64,000 bases of DNA from Steinernema hermaphroditum. Its lineage: Eukaryota; Nematoda; Chromadorea; Rhabditida; Steinernematidae. The first letter of the stretch is position 1. Each line of letters starts with the position of its first letter. Below are positions 1 through 11,200 of this stretch, in pieces. The notes under the pieces are model-generated. The model saw nothing but the letters and a program-made list of their open reading frames with translations, searched no databases and had not been told where the DNA came from. The DNA lies in contig CM059623.1 of assembly GCA_030435675.1 (NCBI GenBank), positions 7,466,012 to 7,530,011 of the forward strand, written 5' to 3'. Made by a program: the position numbers and the translations under genes.

Positions 1-129
1 TTGCCTTCTCAATGTCATAATAATAAATGTTACATATCTTCCCCAGTGGTCGATCTAAGACTAAGTGTTCGTGATCATTCATGTACCGCTTGCCATCTAC
101 CGTAATCTCACATATGCGTTTCTTTCCAG

Positions 130-389
130 GTAACTTATATGCTCTGACATCGATCAGCTGCCTTATGAAACAAGTCAAACGCCGCTTCCTGGAACGCCGA
201 AAGGCCAAACGCGCCGAGAGGGCCGCAGAAAAAGAACGCCGCATCGAGGAAGGACTCCCCTTGGAAAGGGACTACGCCGTTGGATCGAGGGAAGAACGCA
301 GGTGGCAGCACCAGGAGCACCAGCGCATCCGAACAGTCGACAGGGCCACTGGTCGATCGATGAAGGAGCAGCAACACCTCTTCTGGTAG
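130..389 (+). CDS. 3'-terminal exon of an unrecognised basic protein (partial)
   Basis: An open frame ends at a TAG at 387-389 and is preceded by a good 3' splice site (TCTTTCCAG ending at 129). An AATAAA follows 44 nt after the stop. The encoded tail is strongly charged and arginine/lysine/glutamate rich (KQVKRRFLERRKAKRAERAA, then a second basic stretch), as in a coiled or nucleic-acid-binding C-terminus. I do not recognise the family. The upstream exon is not clear: the segment 47-101 does not join in frame, so the previous exon probably lies before the window. An in-frame ATG at 165 could also make this a short stand-alone ORF. The minus-strand frame over the same bases has no support. 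Confidence 0.4.
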
Positions 390-432
390 CATGGTAATCT
401 CATGGTGATCTGTTCTGTTGTTAACTGTTGGG

Positions 433-438
433 AATAAA
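433..438 (+). terminator. Poly(A) signal AATAAA of the left-edge gene
   Basis: AATAAA stands 44 nt after the stop at 389, on the same strand, a usual distance for a compact genome. Confidence 0.5.
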
Positions 439-556
439 CTGGGGGCGCGCCTCCTGTGTCGTGTTGAGTCCTACCGTTGGAAGGCTTTCCTAGAGGTGCG
501 CGTGAATCCTCAAGATTTCCGTTTTGAAACGATCTCGACTGCATCGATAACAAACT

Positions 557-562
557 TTTATT
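557..562 (-). terminator. Poly(A) signal AATAAA for the GalNAc-transferase
   Basis: TTTATT on the plus strand reads AATAAA on the minus strand, about 209 nt beyond the transferase stop. The left-edge gene and this gene are convergent. Confidence 0.45.
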
Positions 563-770
563 AATGCAATAAATAGGGCGGAATGCAATTGAGGAGAAAA
601 CGCATCCTTGATCACATCACTGAGTTTTGGGAATCACAGAAACGTCAACGAGATAAGTGAAACGGAAGATGATCTTCGAGGAAGACCCGAAGGGAGAGGA
701 CTGTTCACAACTCCCGGGCGGTGGAAGGCGCGTATTTACAGAGCTTCGGGCGAACCTGGTTGCGTCGACG

Positions 771-2864
771 TCAGCTCGCGTGGAAGTTCTCGAGGTCCCA
801 CTTCTGGGCGTCGTCTTCGGAGCACAAGCTCGTGGAGAGCTCGTTGCCCTCACCGATGACGACGCACTTCGAGTCCTCCGTGGAGGGCTTGATCTGTTTC
901 GTCTGAAGATCACAGATGGGAGCGCGCGATGGGCATTCACAAACCTTAGCGTCGTAGATGAAAATGTGCCTCGTTGGCACTTCAGTCGTCGAGCACTTCT
1001 CGAGGCGCAGTTTGGCGCCGATGGCCAGTCGAGGGATCAACGCGAGGCAGAGTTCGTCGGAGCGGATCTCGCCCCCGGAGGTGAGACTCCAGGCCTGGTT
1101 GCCTCCCAGGTTGTGACACGCACTGACGCCCGCGTTCTGGCCCGAAGAGCGGCCCATGGTGTCCAAACAGAATCCAGAGGCTTTGTTCGACACCTGAAGG
1201 GATCCTTCGTCCGGGCCGCAGAGGGAGGTTCACTCACGTATCCCACTGATTTGTAGCTGTTCGGCACGGGCGACTCAGGGTATACGGTCTCCAGATACCA
1301 CCGGAAGGATTTGCACTGCAGGTTCTCTCGCAGTGCCCTACGTTCGCTGACGTCGCCGACGTCGACGCTCTTCGCTGCCGGCACCATCTTGTAGAAGAAC
1401 TCCTAAAGAGCGCGTCTTTTCCGTCCAGCCCGGGGTCAAACCTTGTAGTCGTCCATCCAGACCTCGGCCGTTCTCGCGGCGTTGTGGTGGATCACCTTGG
1501 CCGTGCCTCCGGGGAAGGTGTAGGGCGTCTGCTTTCGGAAGACATGGCCCACGCGACTGCAGGGGTGGATCTCCAAGAAGCCTCCGCACATCCACACCCG
1601 GAACGAGATCTCCAGGTTCTCGCCTCCCCAGACTTGCTGACCTAAAGAGTCGCGTGGAAGGGGGACCCTTCCCGGGCGTACCTTGGTCGTAGGAGCCGAT
1701 GTCGTAGAAGAACTGGCGGTCGATGGCGAAGAGTCCTCCGGCGATCGTCGGCGTCTGGATAGGGACGGCACGGTCGTTGTTGCGCCGCTCCATCTCGCGC
1801 TTTGGGACGGAGTACCACCGGAAGTTAAGGTGCCAGTTGAAGCCGCCCCACGTGGTGTCCGAGGCGGTGACGTACTCGAAGTTGTCATCAGAGATGACGT
1901 CGATGATCGGGGCGACGACGCGTTTCCGGTCGGCCGCCACCCTCTGGAGCAGGGGCTCCAGCCACCCCTCCGTCACTTCGACGTGCGCGTCGAGGAAGAG
2001 CAGCACCTGCAGGGTGGAAGTGACGCGGGGCTTCCCTTCGGTCACTCACCTTCCCCTTGGCCATGTCGCTACCGCGGAGCCGAGCGCGGATGAGGCCGGA
2101 GCGCTCTTCGAGGTGAACCAGGTGAATGGGAACGGGGAAGCGACGGATGTACAGGTCGAGGGGCTTCTTGAGGTACTCTAGGAAGGGGTGAGATCGTGAG
2201 ATCGGGTGCCGGGGGAGCACCTCTGTCTGAAAGGTCGTCGATGAGGATGATCTCTTTGATGAGGTGGAGGGGACTCCGGTTAACGACGGAGTGGAGGGTG
2301 CGGAGGAGCGTCGACCAGGCCTCGTTGTGGAAGACAATGATGATGGAGGTGGTGGGGAGTCGCATGTCATGCAGCCGCTGCGCCGACTCGCGGCACTTCG
2401 AGGAGCGGTAGTCGGGCAGCGTCCGGTTCAACGACATCAGGTCCGAGGCCATAACGTTGAACTGGTTCTGCTTGAAGCGCTCCTTCATCTCCTCCTGTCG
2501 GTCTCCGGCGATGCTCACTCCGTTGCCCATCTCTCCAGGCCCACCCGCCTCGAAGGTCAGGCCTAAATCTGTTCGTAGGGGGCGCGGCGCCGGGCTCTGG
2601 TACCTTTCATCAGCGCATCAAGCTCCTTCTGCACTCCCGGGTCCGCCAGCTGCTTCTGGCGCTCCTCGAGGTCGAGGTTACGGTCGCTCCGCAGGGGCAC
2701 TCTAGAGAGGGGGCTTAGCCAGGAAAGGGCGGGGAACGGTACTTGATGCTGGCGGAGGAGGAGGAGGACGGGTCCAGGAAGTAGAAGAGGACGACCACAT
2801 CGATGAGCATCCATGCTATCGAGGTGAGCAGGATGGCCCTGCACACGTCGGGCCGCACCTTCAT
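771..2864 (-). CDS. Polypeptide N-acetylgalactosaminyltransferase (GT27, ricin lectin tail)
   Basis: Eight exons: complement(771..1193, 1238..1402, 1442..1641, 1682..2006, 2050..2177, 2221..2562, 2604..2701, 2743..2864). They join in frame to 600 codons, typical for the family. The enzyme starts mucin-type O-glycosylation by moving GalNAc from UDP-GalNAc to Ser/Thr in the Golgi. Residues about 8-30 form a type II membrane anchor after a short cytosolic tail, followed by a stem. The GT-A domain shows [18 protein letters not shown], the metal-binding LDAH, WGGENLE, and the AEVWMDDYK region. The C-terminal R-type lectin domain has CLD...GNQAW and a final QKW-type repeat. All introns are 39-48 bp. 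The start is the ATG just after a TTTGCAG acceptor (11 nt upstream), which suggests trans-splicing. It lies 430 bp downstream of the LOTUS-Tudor gene on the same strand. The isoform cannot be assigned. Confidence 0.93.
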
Positions 2865-3294
2865 TCGTCGCCGCTGCAAAGGAGAGTGAATTGGCGGAGG
2901 GAAACGCTTCCGATATGGACTCGACGGACTTGTGACCTCCAACAGAATGCGCACGCATCGCAATCGTTTAATTTATCTTAAACGGAAACGGTACAGAGAG
3001 TATAAAGTCTAAATACACAATATGGAGTCATAAATAGTCTATGGGCGTTCTAGAGTAGATGTGAGAACCAGCAGGCGGAAGTGATACCTCGCATTGGAGG
3101 GAAAGAGAGCTTGGGACGGGGGAGGGGGGCGTGAGCAAATCTGGATTCGAGCGCTTCGGATGTGAGCAGATGAGAGGACAATGCGAGGCTCCGAAGAGAC
3201 TCGAGGTAAGGCCAGTGGGGCAGACAAGACAGACGGACGGAGAGACGTAGACGGGGAGACGGCGGGCGGAGACTGACGGCGAGAGACGCGGCGC

Positions 3295-5382
3295 TCAGCG
3301 CTGGAGCGCGACTCCTCTGTCGACGAGCAGTCGCGAGACGTCCACGTTGTCGACCTCGAGGCGACACGTCACGTAGGGCACCGGGATGAGCGAATCCTCG
3401 CAGCTCCACTTCGCCCACTCCCCGACGGGCACCAGCTGCACCTTCTTCGCACTTCTGGCGATGTCGGCGAGCACCGTCCGCGAGTTATCGGGCCACTTCT
3501 CCTCGGGCGAGTTTGGAATGAGGCCGTCCAGCTGCAGAGGGACAGGAGAAGTCAACAGGTCGAGAGCGGGACTTACGCGGCACTTGAGCATCATCACCTT
3601 CATGAAGGAGCCGACCGTGGTGAGCGCCTTGAGGTCGGCCACGGCCACCTCCTCGTACGCTCCGATGTCGATGGCAAACACTCTCCAGAGGCCCTCCTCG
3701 GAGCGGACGGCGCGAACTCTCTCGAAGCCGTGCTTCGTCTTCGCGATGTATAAGCTTCCGCCGATGACGTCCGACTCTGCCAGTGGCGGCAGCGTCTCCC
3801 AGTCGCGGCTCAGGGAGTTGTACATGTACTCGGGGATCGGGTCCTGAAGCACTCTGTGGCCGAGAAGGGAGGAATTACGGTACCAGAGAGCAGGGACGCA
3901 CGCTGATGTTGTCAGGGTCCTCCATGTAGAGGATGGAGACGGCAAATGGCCGTCCCGTGACCATCTCTTTGGCCACGAGAGGCTCGAAGGCGGGCAGCGC
4001 GGTGCCCCCGGCCGAGGAGGACCTCGGGGGCGCCGAGCTGAGGCTGACGGTGGAGTTCTTGCGGTCATCTACCGCGGAGTCACTGTGCCTGCTGGCGCCC
4101 GAATCCGGGCGCTTCTCGACGACAACGAGCGAGTCCTCGACAAGGTCCACTAGGAAGCGCCTGGACGCGTCGTCGAAGCGCATAAAACGCACCTGAAGCA
4201 CATAGGTTGTCTTCTCCCACAGAAACGGTCTTTCGCAGTCGGAGTGACCTTGAAGATGACCCCGACGGAGACCACGCCACTCACCTCGCACTTCGCCCCG
4301 TCGCCGGAGGAGATGGCGCCCCTGCAGGAGTCGACGAACTTGCTCTCCAGCCTCGCGGACATCGAGAGCATCGAGGGCAGGAAGAAGGCGGGCCACTTGA
4401 CTGCGTCGGTGAACTTCGCGTTCAGTGGGAGCACCTCCTTCTGCCCGACGCGCGCCACGGCGCCTCTGTCGACGAAGAAGACCATCGCGAACTCCGCTCC
4501 GACAATGCTCTGAAACGACTCCTCTGCGGGCACCTTCTCTGGGGCCGACTCACCAGCACCTCGACGCGGTACCAGAAGTCCTTCTCCTTGACGGCGTAAA
4601 GGTTTCCGGGTTGGGGGACGGCGTCGGCGGACGCCTCGTCGATGGAGCCGTCGGAAAAGTGCTCCTTCATGGCGACTTTCAGGTTCCAGACGCCGTGCAA
4701 GATGTCCTCCCGGGGCGAGATGGCAAACTTGTCGAAGGCGTCGCTCGCCCAGGCGATCGTGCAGAGGGTCGCCGCCCCGAACGAGGTGACGCTGGCCTTG
4801 TAGAGCTGCAAGCGGAGGGGAAGTGACGCCGGAGCCGTGCTCTCCTACCTTGCACGCCTGACTCGAAGCAATCGTCGTCTTCGCATGCGAAGCGGAGAGG
4901 TTCAGGGCTGAAGGAGGAGGAGTGGATGGAGGGTCGAGGATCGCCTACCCGTCGCCTTCAGAGGCGTCACTATCTGGGTGACATCGATGGGTTCCGGAAG
5001 GTCGCGTTGGCGCGTATAGACGAGGATGAGGTGGCCGCGACGTTGGAGCTCGAACTCCTCGCTGTGCTCGATCTGCTCGAGCCAGTTGGAGGGCAACTTC
5101 GGTCCCAGCGCGACGTCGGAGTACCTGGAACGGGGGCTAAGGCGGCGCGGTCGTCCCGACACGTACTTCTTCTCGTAGGTCTTCTGGAGGAAGTCGGAGC
5201 GGACGCCGGCGGGAAACTCCTCGTTGATGAGGCCGTAGAGCAGCTCGCGGATTTCCTCCATCTCGTCGCTGGTGTCGACTTCGAGGGCCCGCGGAGCGCT
5301 TCCGCCTGCAATTTGCATGCGAGAGGCTAATCCTCGCGCGGACGGTACCTGAGCAGTCGCGGACGACGGACAAAGTGGTCAT
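3295..5382 (-). CDS. LOTUS-Tudor domain protein (TDRD5/7, LOTR-like)
   Basis: Nine exons: complement(3295..3531, 3577..3843, 3902..4192, 4285..4509, 4554..4805, 4849..4907, 4949..5124, 5167..5305, 5349..5382). They give 559 residues. An N-terminal OST-HTH/LOTUS domain (about residues 22-90: EIRELLYGLINEEFPAGVRS, then YEKKYSDV and a FELQRRGHLILVY strand) is followed by Tudor-type folds, recognisable at DFWYRVEVL, at AMVFFVDRGAVARVG and at FAIDIGAYEEVAVADL. LOTUS domains of this class bind or stimulate Vasa-type helicases, and Tudor domains bind dimethyl-arginine; family members act in germ granules and small-RNA control. Nematode LOTR-1 and animal TDRD5/TDRD7 share this architecture; which is closest needs a tree. 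One intron (4193-4284) is 92 bp, the rest are 41-58 bp. The exact 5' end is uncertain because exon 1 is only 34 nt. Confidence 0.82.
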
Positions 5383-6442
5383 GGCTGCTGGCGGGGCCGG
5401 GAAGGCAGTCTCGAAAGACTGTCGGTGGCTTACCTGCAAGGAGCGGCGTGACGCGGCCGGAAACGCCTGGGAAGCGCCGGGCGCTAATCGGGAGGACGCG
5501 TTTTCACGGGCAATTTCGCGGAGCGGAAAACAAGCGGCGGTGGATGTACGAGAATAATCTTCTTCGTGGCGACGATACGACGACGCGCGGGCTACAGGTC
5601 ACTCAAGGCCGAGATTCGCGGCCGCGAGGCCGCGACGCTCTCGAGATCCCGGACATCGATCGCGATGATCCACTTTCGGCGCAACAGTCGGATAATCGGG
5701 ATTCAAACGGCGAGTGAGTTGCGAACGAATCGCGATTGCGTCGTCGGCGCAAAAACAGAGACGACACGGAGACAGCCGCGGGAGACGGACTACCAGGGCG
5801 GTCGCTGCCCGGCGAGGTGCAAGCCTCCCGTGGCGTCGGAGGCGCGTTCCCTCGGAAAGTCTCCTTCCGCTCCCCTTTGGATCCGCCAAAAGCCTCCGAC
5901 CCCCAGCTTCCCCGAAGGAGACCATCCGGAGGTCGCCTTTCCACGCTCTCGGCGACTTTTGTTCGGTTCCGTCGGTTTAAACTCCGCTACAGGATCCTGC
6001 AGAGACGCGGCGGAAGACGAGTCGGAAGGAGACGCGGGGACGTGGAGCATTTCTGCGGCGGCGGGCCACCCGAATGGAGAACTGTTTGTGTTTGTGTTCG
6101 CGAAGGGGCTGAGCCGATTGACCGGGCGTCGAGCTGCAATAACAGCCAGTTCCGGACCGTTCAGAGGCGTCTGCAGGCGGCCACTCGACGCCGCGACATT
6201 CCTCAAAGTGCAGACCTCTCGGGGCTCCACTTTTTGCTCTTCGGCGGCGACAAGGTGCTAAGAAGCAAAGTTTATCGGATCATAGAAATATGGCGAATAG
6301 GTCTGCTCTAGAGGGCGGCTATGTACAGCGCATGATCTGGGGACTTCTGATGGTGGCACCGGGAGGGGCGGGTGGAGGCCCTTAAAGCAGAGGATCGAGG
6401 AGAAACCCGTGGAGACCCGTGGCGAAGGAGGCGAAGACGAAT
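5383..6442. other. Intergenic, upstream of the LOTUS-Tudor gene
   Basis: GC-rich, with long open frames on both strands that overlap each other and carry no recognisable domain. I see no supported gene. It holds the promoter region of the LOTUS-Tudor gene and the 3' flank of the membrane protein gene. A ctgcag|gtaag-like donor context near 5430 could mark a non-coding 5' exon. Confidence 0.4.
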
Positions 6443-8256
6443 CTAGACGGATTCTAGGCCGCTGTCGTCGTGGGCGCCGAGCGAGGAGTTCGGCGAGATG
6501 TAGTACGGTCGTGGGGCGCCGCCGACGATCGCCGTGCCCGTGGGGGTGGTGCTGCCAAGCATCGAGGACGAATCCAGCGGCGAGGATACGGTGACGTCCG
6601 ACTTGTTGCTCATCCAGTACTGCATCGGGTGGTACTTCGACTCCCACGGCGTCTCGTACCTAAAGCGGAGACCGTAAATCTTGGCTCATGACCGTTTTTG
6701 CATAAATCGTGCGATCGCTATCGCCGCTGTTTTCCCGATTTGAGAAGCGAGGAACGACGGAAATCGATCGTATCGCTCCATTTCGCGATTCATATCAAAC
6801 AAGAAGAAGACTCACCTCGAGTCGTCGCCGTCGAGGGGCTTCAGAGGGTCAATGACTTGAAGATGCGTAGCGCCTGGGAGATAGGAGCCCGTGAGGTGGT
6901 GCTTCGGACGGATCTCCGGCCGGCGCCAGGCGCCCTCGTTCTTGAGGCGGCGGTGGGTGACGAACTGGTAGGCGCTGGCGAAGATGAAGACGACAGAGAC
7001 GCCGGAGAGGACGAGGATGACGAGCACGTAGCCGAGCTCATCGAAGCGGACGAAGTGGCCGAGGAGGCCGGCTTCCTCGACACTCTCCTGCTGCTGGTCG
7101 GCGACGGCGGCGAAGTGGTGCACCTCGGGGCACCAGGGACAGCGTTCGAGGTGCTTCTGGACGGCTAGGGTCGCGTTGAAGCAGCGGCCCTTCACCTCCA
7201 CCACCATTTTGCCCTCTTTCTCGACTCCGGAGGCGTCGAGTTCGTGGCGTCGGAGTCGGAGTTGGCTCTGCAAGGGATCGAGGTGACTGGGTAAGGAAGT
7301 ACGGGGCGAGGAACACCTGCGAGGAGGCGCCATTGTGTCCCGCTGCGTGAGAAACAGTCTCCCTGTTTGACAACAAAACGGGCACTTTTAGTGCCGGAAC
7401 TCTCAAGGGTCCTCCAGAGTTCAGAGATTCCGTTTTGGGTTATGGCCGAGAGACAGTGATTGATCAACGTTTTGGCTCTTCGGAGGTGCGAGAGTCGCGT
7501 GAGGCCACCGAAGTGCGAAGACACCCCGGGTTACCAATTAAGGGAGACCCTGGGAGGTTGGGGACTTACCGTAATTTGCTCCTTGATGGCACGTTCGAAG
7601 AGGCGGACCTGGAGGGTCTGGTCGCAGATGCGGGGGAAGTTGTAGGTGGGGTCGGTGCCGACGATCTGGCAGTCGAGGTTGACGTCCTCGGCGGCGCCCC
7701 GGGTCCAGAAGCTGACGAAGGAGCGCGACTGGTCCTGGAAAGAGCAGACGGTCAGCGGCGCACAAAGGTGATTTGTTTAGTGACCCTGCGCACCTCGGCC
7801 GGAAACCCGAAACTCCGCGGCGCGATTACGCAAAGGCGGTGTCCTCAAAGCGCCTCTGCTGGGGACATAAATCAGGCGGGTGCAAGTACATGCCCCCGAG
7901 CAGATGCCGCCGTCGAGGCAAAGGCGGGCCGCGCCGATATACGGTGCCGCTATTTATCGTTCGAAAGAGGGCTAAAGACCAACCTGGACGATGTCCTGCT
8001 CGGGCACGATGGGCCAGGAGATGCTGACTTCCTCGCGGGTGACCACGTCCATCGACTTCGTCATCTTGAACTGCGGATTCGCGCATCCACTGGTGGTGAG
8101 GCACCGGGGGCGCCACTCCACGGATAGCAGATCGGCGGTGATCCAGAAGGCCCCCTCGGGCACCTCCTTTGGGCCGTCGAGAAGGGGAAGGGCGTCTGAG
8201 GAGGCGAAGGCCAGAAGAAGGAGAAGGACCGTCGAGGGCATGACGGTGACGGGCAT
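6443..8256 (-). CDS. Secreted-type single-pass membrane protein, unknown family
   Basis: Four exons: complement(6443..6659, 6816..7267, 7570..7734, 7984..8256), 368 residues with frame kept at every junction. The ATG directly follows a CTCCTTTCAG acceptor, so the messenger is probably trans-spliced. The N-terminus is a signal peptide (VMPSTVLLLLLAFASSDA). An ectodomain of about 220 residues has spaced cysteines (CLTTSGC, LDCQIVG, RICDQ, GRCFN, CPWC). One transmembrane helix follows (YVLVILVLSGVSVVFIFASA, about residues 235-258). The cytosolic tail has basic residues, YETPWESKYHPMQYW and a Ser/Thr/Pro-rich end. It looks like a type I receptor or adhesion-type protein, but I recognise no domain. 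Its first two introns (about 250 and 302 bp) and third (156 bp) are longer than those of its neighbours. Confidence 0.72.
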
Positions 8257-11200
8257 CTGAAAGGAGCCGCGATAAGCATCGGCATCGGCACGTGTCGCCC
8301 GTGTAACTCGACAACTTCGGTTCTGCTGGCCACGAAGCATGGAGGAGGTCGGCGAGGGGCGGCGTCAGAGGCCACGCCCCCAGCCGAAGTTGGCAGCGCC
8401 GCGCACTCCAAAGATAAGAAATCAACACAAAAAAGTGACAATTTGCGATCCGAGCAGATCAGATAAGCGGAGCCTCGATGGCACCTGGAGTGTCGGGCAG
8501 ACGCTCCATATGTTCGCGCACCCTCAGCTATCGAGACGTCTATCTTAATCCAAAAAGGCGCCAAGATGGCCATCATACGAAATGGACACATCTCGGAAGA
8601 GCCTAAGCGGCCACCTGCGCCCGGAGGCATCGCTTCCGGAACCTCGAAGCGACGCCTTGGTGGGAGAGGCCCTGGAAGAGCCTCGGAAAAAACAAAGACA
8701 GAACCAACAGAATTGCGCACTTCGAGTGGGATCGAGAGGATCAGCCGGATGGTCAACTCGTGGGGACAAAGCGATGCGCAACGCGGAGGGAATCGCCTTC
8801 GGGAAGAGGCGCCTCGCAGAGGAGAGGGCGCCTCGAAGCGTGCCGCAGCCACGGGGAAGAGGCTTCTAGGGTGCGAAGTGAGGCTGCAGAAGGGAAAACC
8901 GTAAAGGTGACGGGATGAAAGGCTCGTGCGCAGCCCTCAACCCTTCGGAATCGGCTTGCACTCCTGGAGCCCCAAAACCGACGGGGTGAAACATCATAAT
9001 TAGGCGATGTTTGTGCGTTCAGATCGCGCCGCCGAGCTCCCCTAAAACAAGCGGTCTCGAGGAGTCGAGTGTTTTCGAGGGACCGAAGGGGAGGAGGAGT
9101 TTACTGCTTCGGAGGTCCTCCGGAGGGCGTTTGTAACAAAAGATGATTGTAAATATGTACAGACGAGCAATTAGCGTGCCGTGCCACTCCATAAAGCCCC
9201 GAGGCGGTCGTAGGATCGCCGTTTACGAGCGATCGGAGCAACTGCCCCGGGCCTCGGTGCGCGAGGGTCGTCTTCTGGAGCCGGGAAGTGCGAATCGCCT
9301 CTAATGGAGGGAACCTTGGTCTCTCACCCCGGAGTTAAGAGCCGAGGTGGGCGCAGGTGCTAGGGAATCAGAAGCGCCTCGGAGGGGCTCGATTGTCCGG
9401 AGAGCCGGTCGATGGCGATCAGCTCTGTTGACTGTTGTATGTCCAATTAGTGGCCACTTGAGTCGACCAAAGCGCCGCCGCTCCTCTTTTTACGACCGTC
9501 TTCGGTCCGGATTAGAAGCTCGTGCGCGAGAGCAAATAATAAATTAATAAAATGTCGCAAAAAGCGCCGAGTTCGCACTTTGGCTGCGCTTTGAGGGGCC
9601 GCGCGAGGGGCTAATTGCGGCGAATGGGGGGCGAGGTGAAAACACGGGGAATGGCCTTGGGCACGACGCGCACAATGGCAGAGGACAATGCGAGCGAGGT
9701 GGAAGCAACGGGGCGTTAGTTCAAAGGTCGGATCGAGCGGATGTCGCGGGTTATGCAAACCGGGGCCCACTTGGCCTTTTCGGGGAGTTCCCGGGGATCG
9801 CCGCAGCTGTTGCAACGCAAAAAAAGGTGAATGGAGAAGTGGAGGATTCGCAGATGGCGCCACTTCCAAGCAGGACGAGTTCCTCGCCATTGTCTCGGCC
9901 CGCGGGTAATCCCGAAAGGGGCCGCGCCGGGGCGCTAATCTCTTCGCGCATCACATTACGCGCCGACAGTCGATTAGCGCTTTGCGCAACGCTTTCGGCC
10001 CAAAACGCCTTAATTCCCCAAAAACAAAGGAACTGTGAGCTCTCTGGAGATCTGAAGCTCTCCGGCGAGGTGAGCCTTTGGAAGACTCCAGGACCACACG
10101 CACCGCGTGCCGGCAGTGTTTACAGTAGTCTGGAGAGGACGGCGAAGAACAAAGGCAAAGTGACAGTCTCGAGAGGAAGGTGGGCGCGGGGATATGCAAA
10201 TTCGGGCGCGGGCCTCGAGAGGACCTCTTGAGAGTGTCGTCTCTCGGAAGCTCTTAGAGCTCTAGGAGTTGTTATTAATTTCGAGCAGATTCGCCGTCGA
10301 TGGCGCTGCAGGAAAAAAAGCGAATTTAATTGCGCCGCGCCCCGAGGCAGCGGAGGACGATAATTGGGGCCCGCCCTCGGCCCGAGCCCACCTGAAACGG
10401 CCGAGTGGACTGATTCCGGCTAATAAATCCGTTTTGCGCCGGCGGCAATTAGTGGTCGCCGAAGGAGACGACCTTGGGGATTAACTTGTCACAATACGGT
10501 AGTTGCGGGCGAAAGGCAACAGTTTGGGTTTGAGCGACGGCGGGCGACATCAACGCATCGAAGCGTGGCGGAATCGGCGGAAGACGCTTTGATCCGCGGA
10601 AGGGTTGTCACCGATAGGGCCAAAAGAGCCTCGAATAAGACGATCCGATCGTCGGAATTAGGGAACAACGCGCATTGACCGTTAATCCCAGGTCCTCTTA
10701 GGTAAGCACGCCGCCGAGGATCATTGGATCAGGCCGAGGTCGGTCGGGGAGGCGATCCTCGAGTGCTTCTGGGATCGAGTTTATATCTTCCGGGAACACA
10801 TGTCACAAGATGTTCAATAATAGAGCGCTTCGGGGGCGATTTGGAGATCGTCGCTAGAGGGGAATCAGAAGTGGCCGAGAGTCGTAAAACGTCAAAAAAC
10901 GCTTCCGAGCACCACATGTGGATCGCAACACTTGACGGCCCGACGATCGCCTCTCCCGAAGCACACGCCTAACGCGAAAGTACGATCGCGGACTATGCAA
11001 ATGTGGCGACGGATCGTCTCAAATCGTTCGATTTTCCGCTCCGAAGCGTTTGCTGGCGCGCAGTCAAAACAACGCCCGAAAGCATCCGAAGGATCGACGA
11101 AGAACCGGACGACCGCCTCGGGACGACGGCCCCCGGCGATCCATCAGAGGCATTAGAAGGGCGAGGGCTTAGGGCGCCGGATCATCGACAGATTTGTGGC

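Noticed and set aside
5566..6261. 231-codon plus-strand ORF upstream of the LOTUS-Tudor g​ene
   Set aside because: Low-complexity arginine/serine composition, with similar-length frames on the other strand; no start context or domain.
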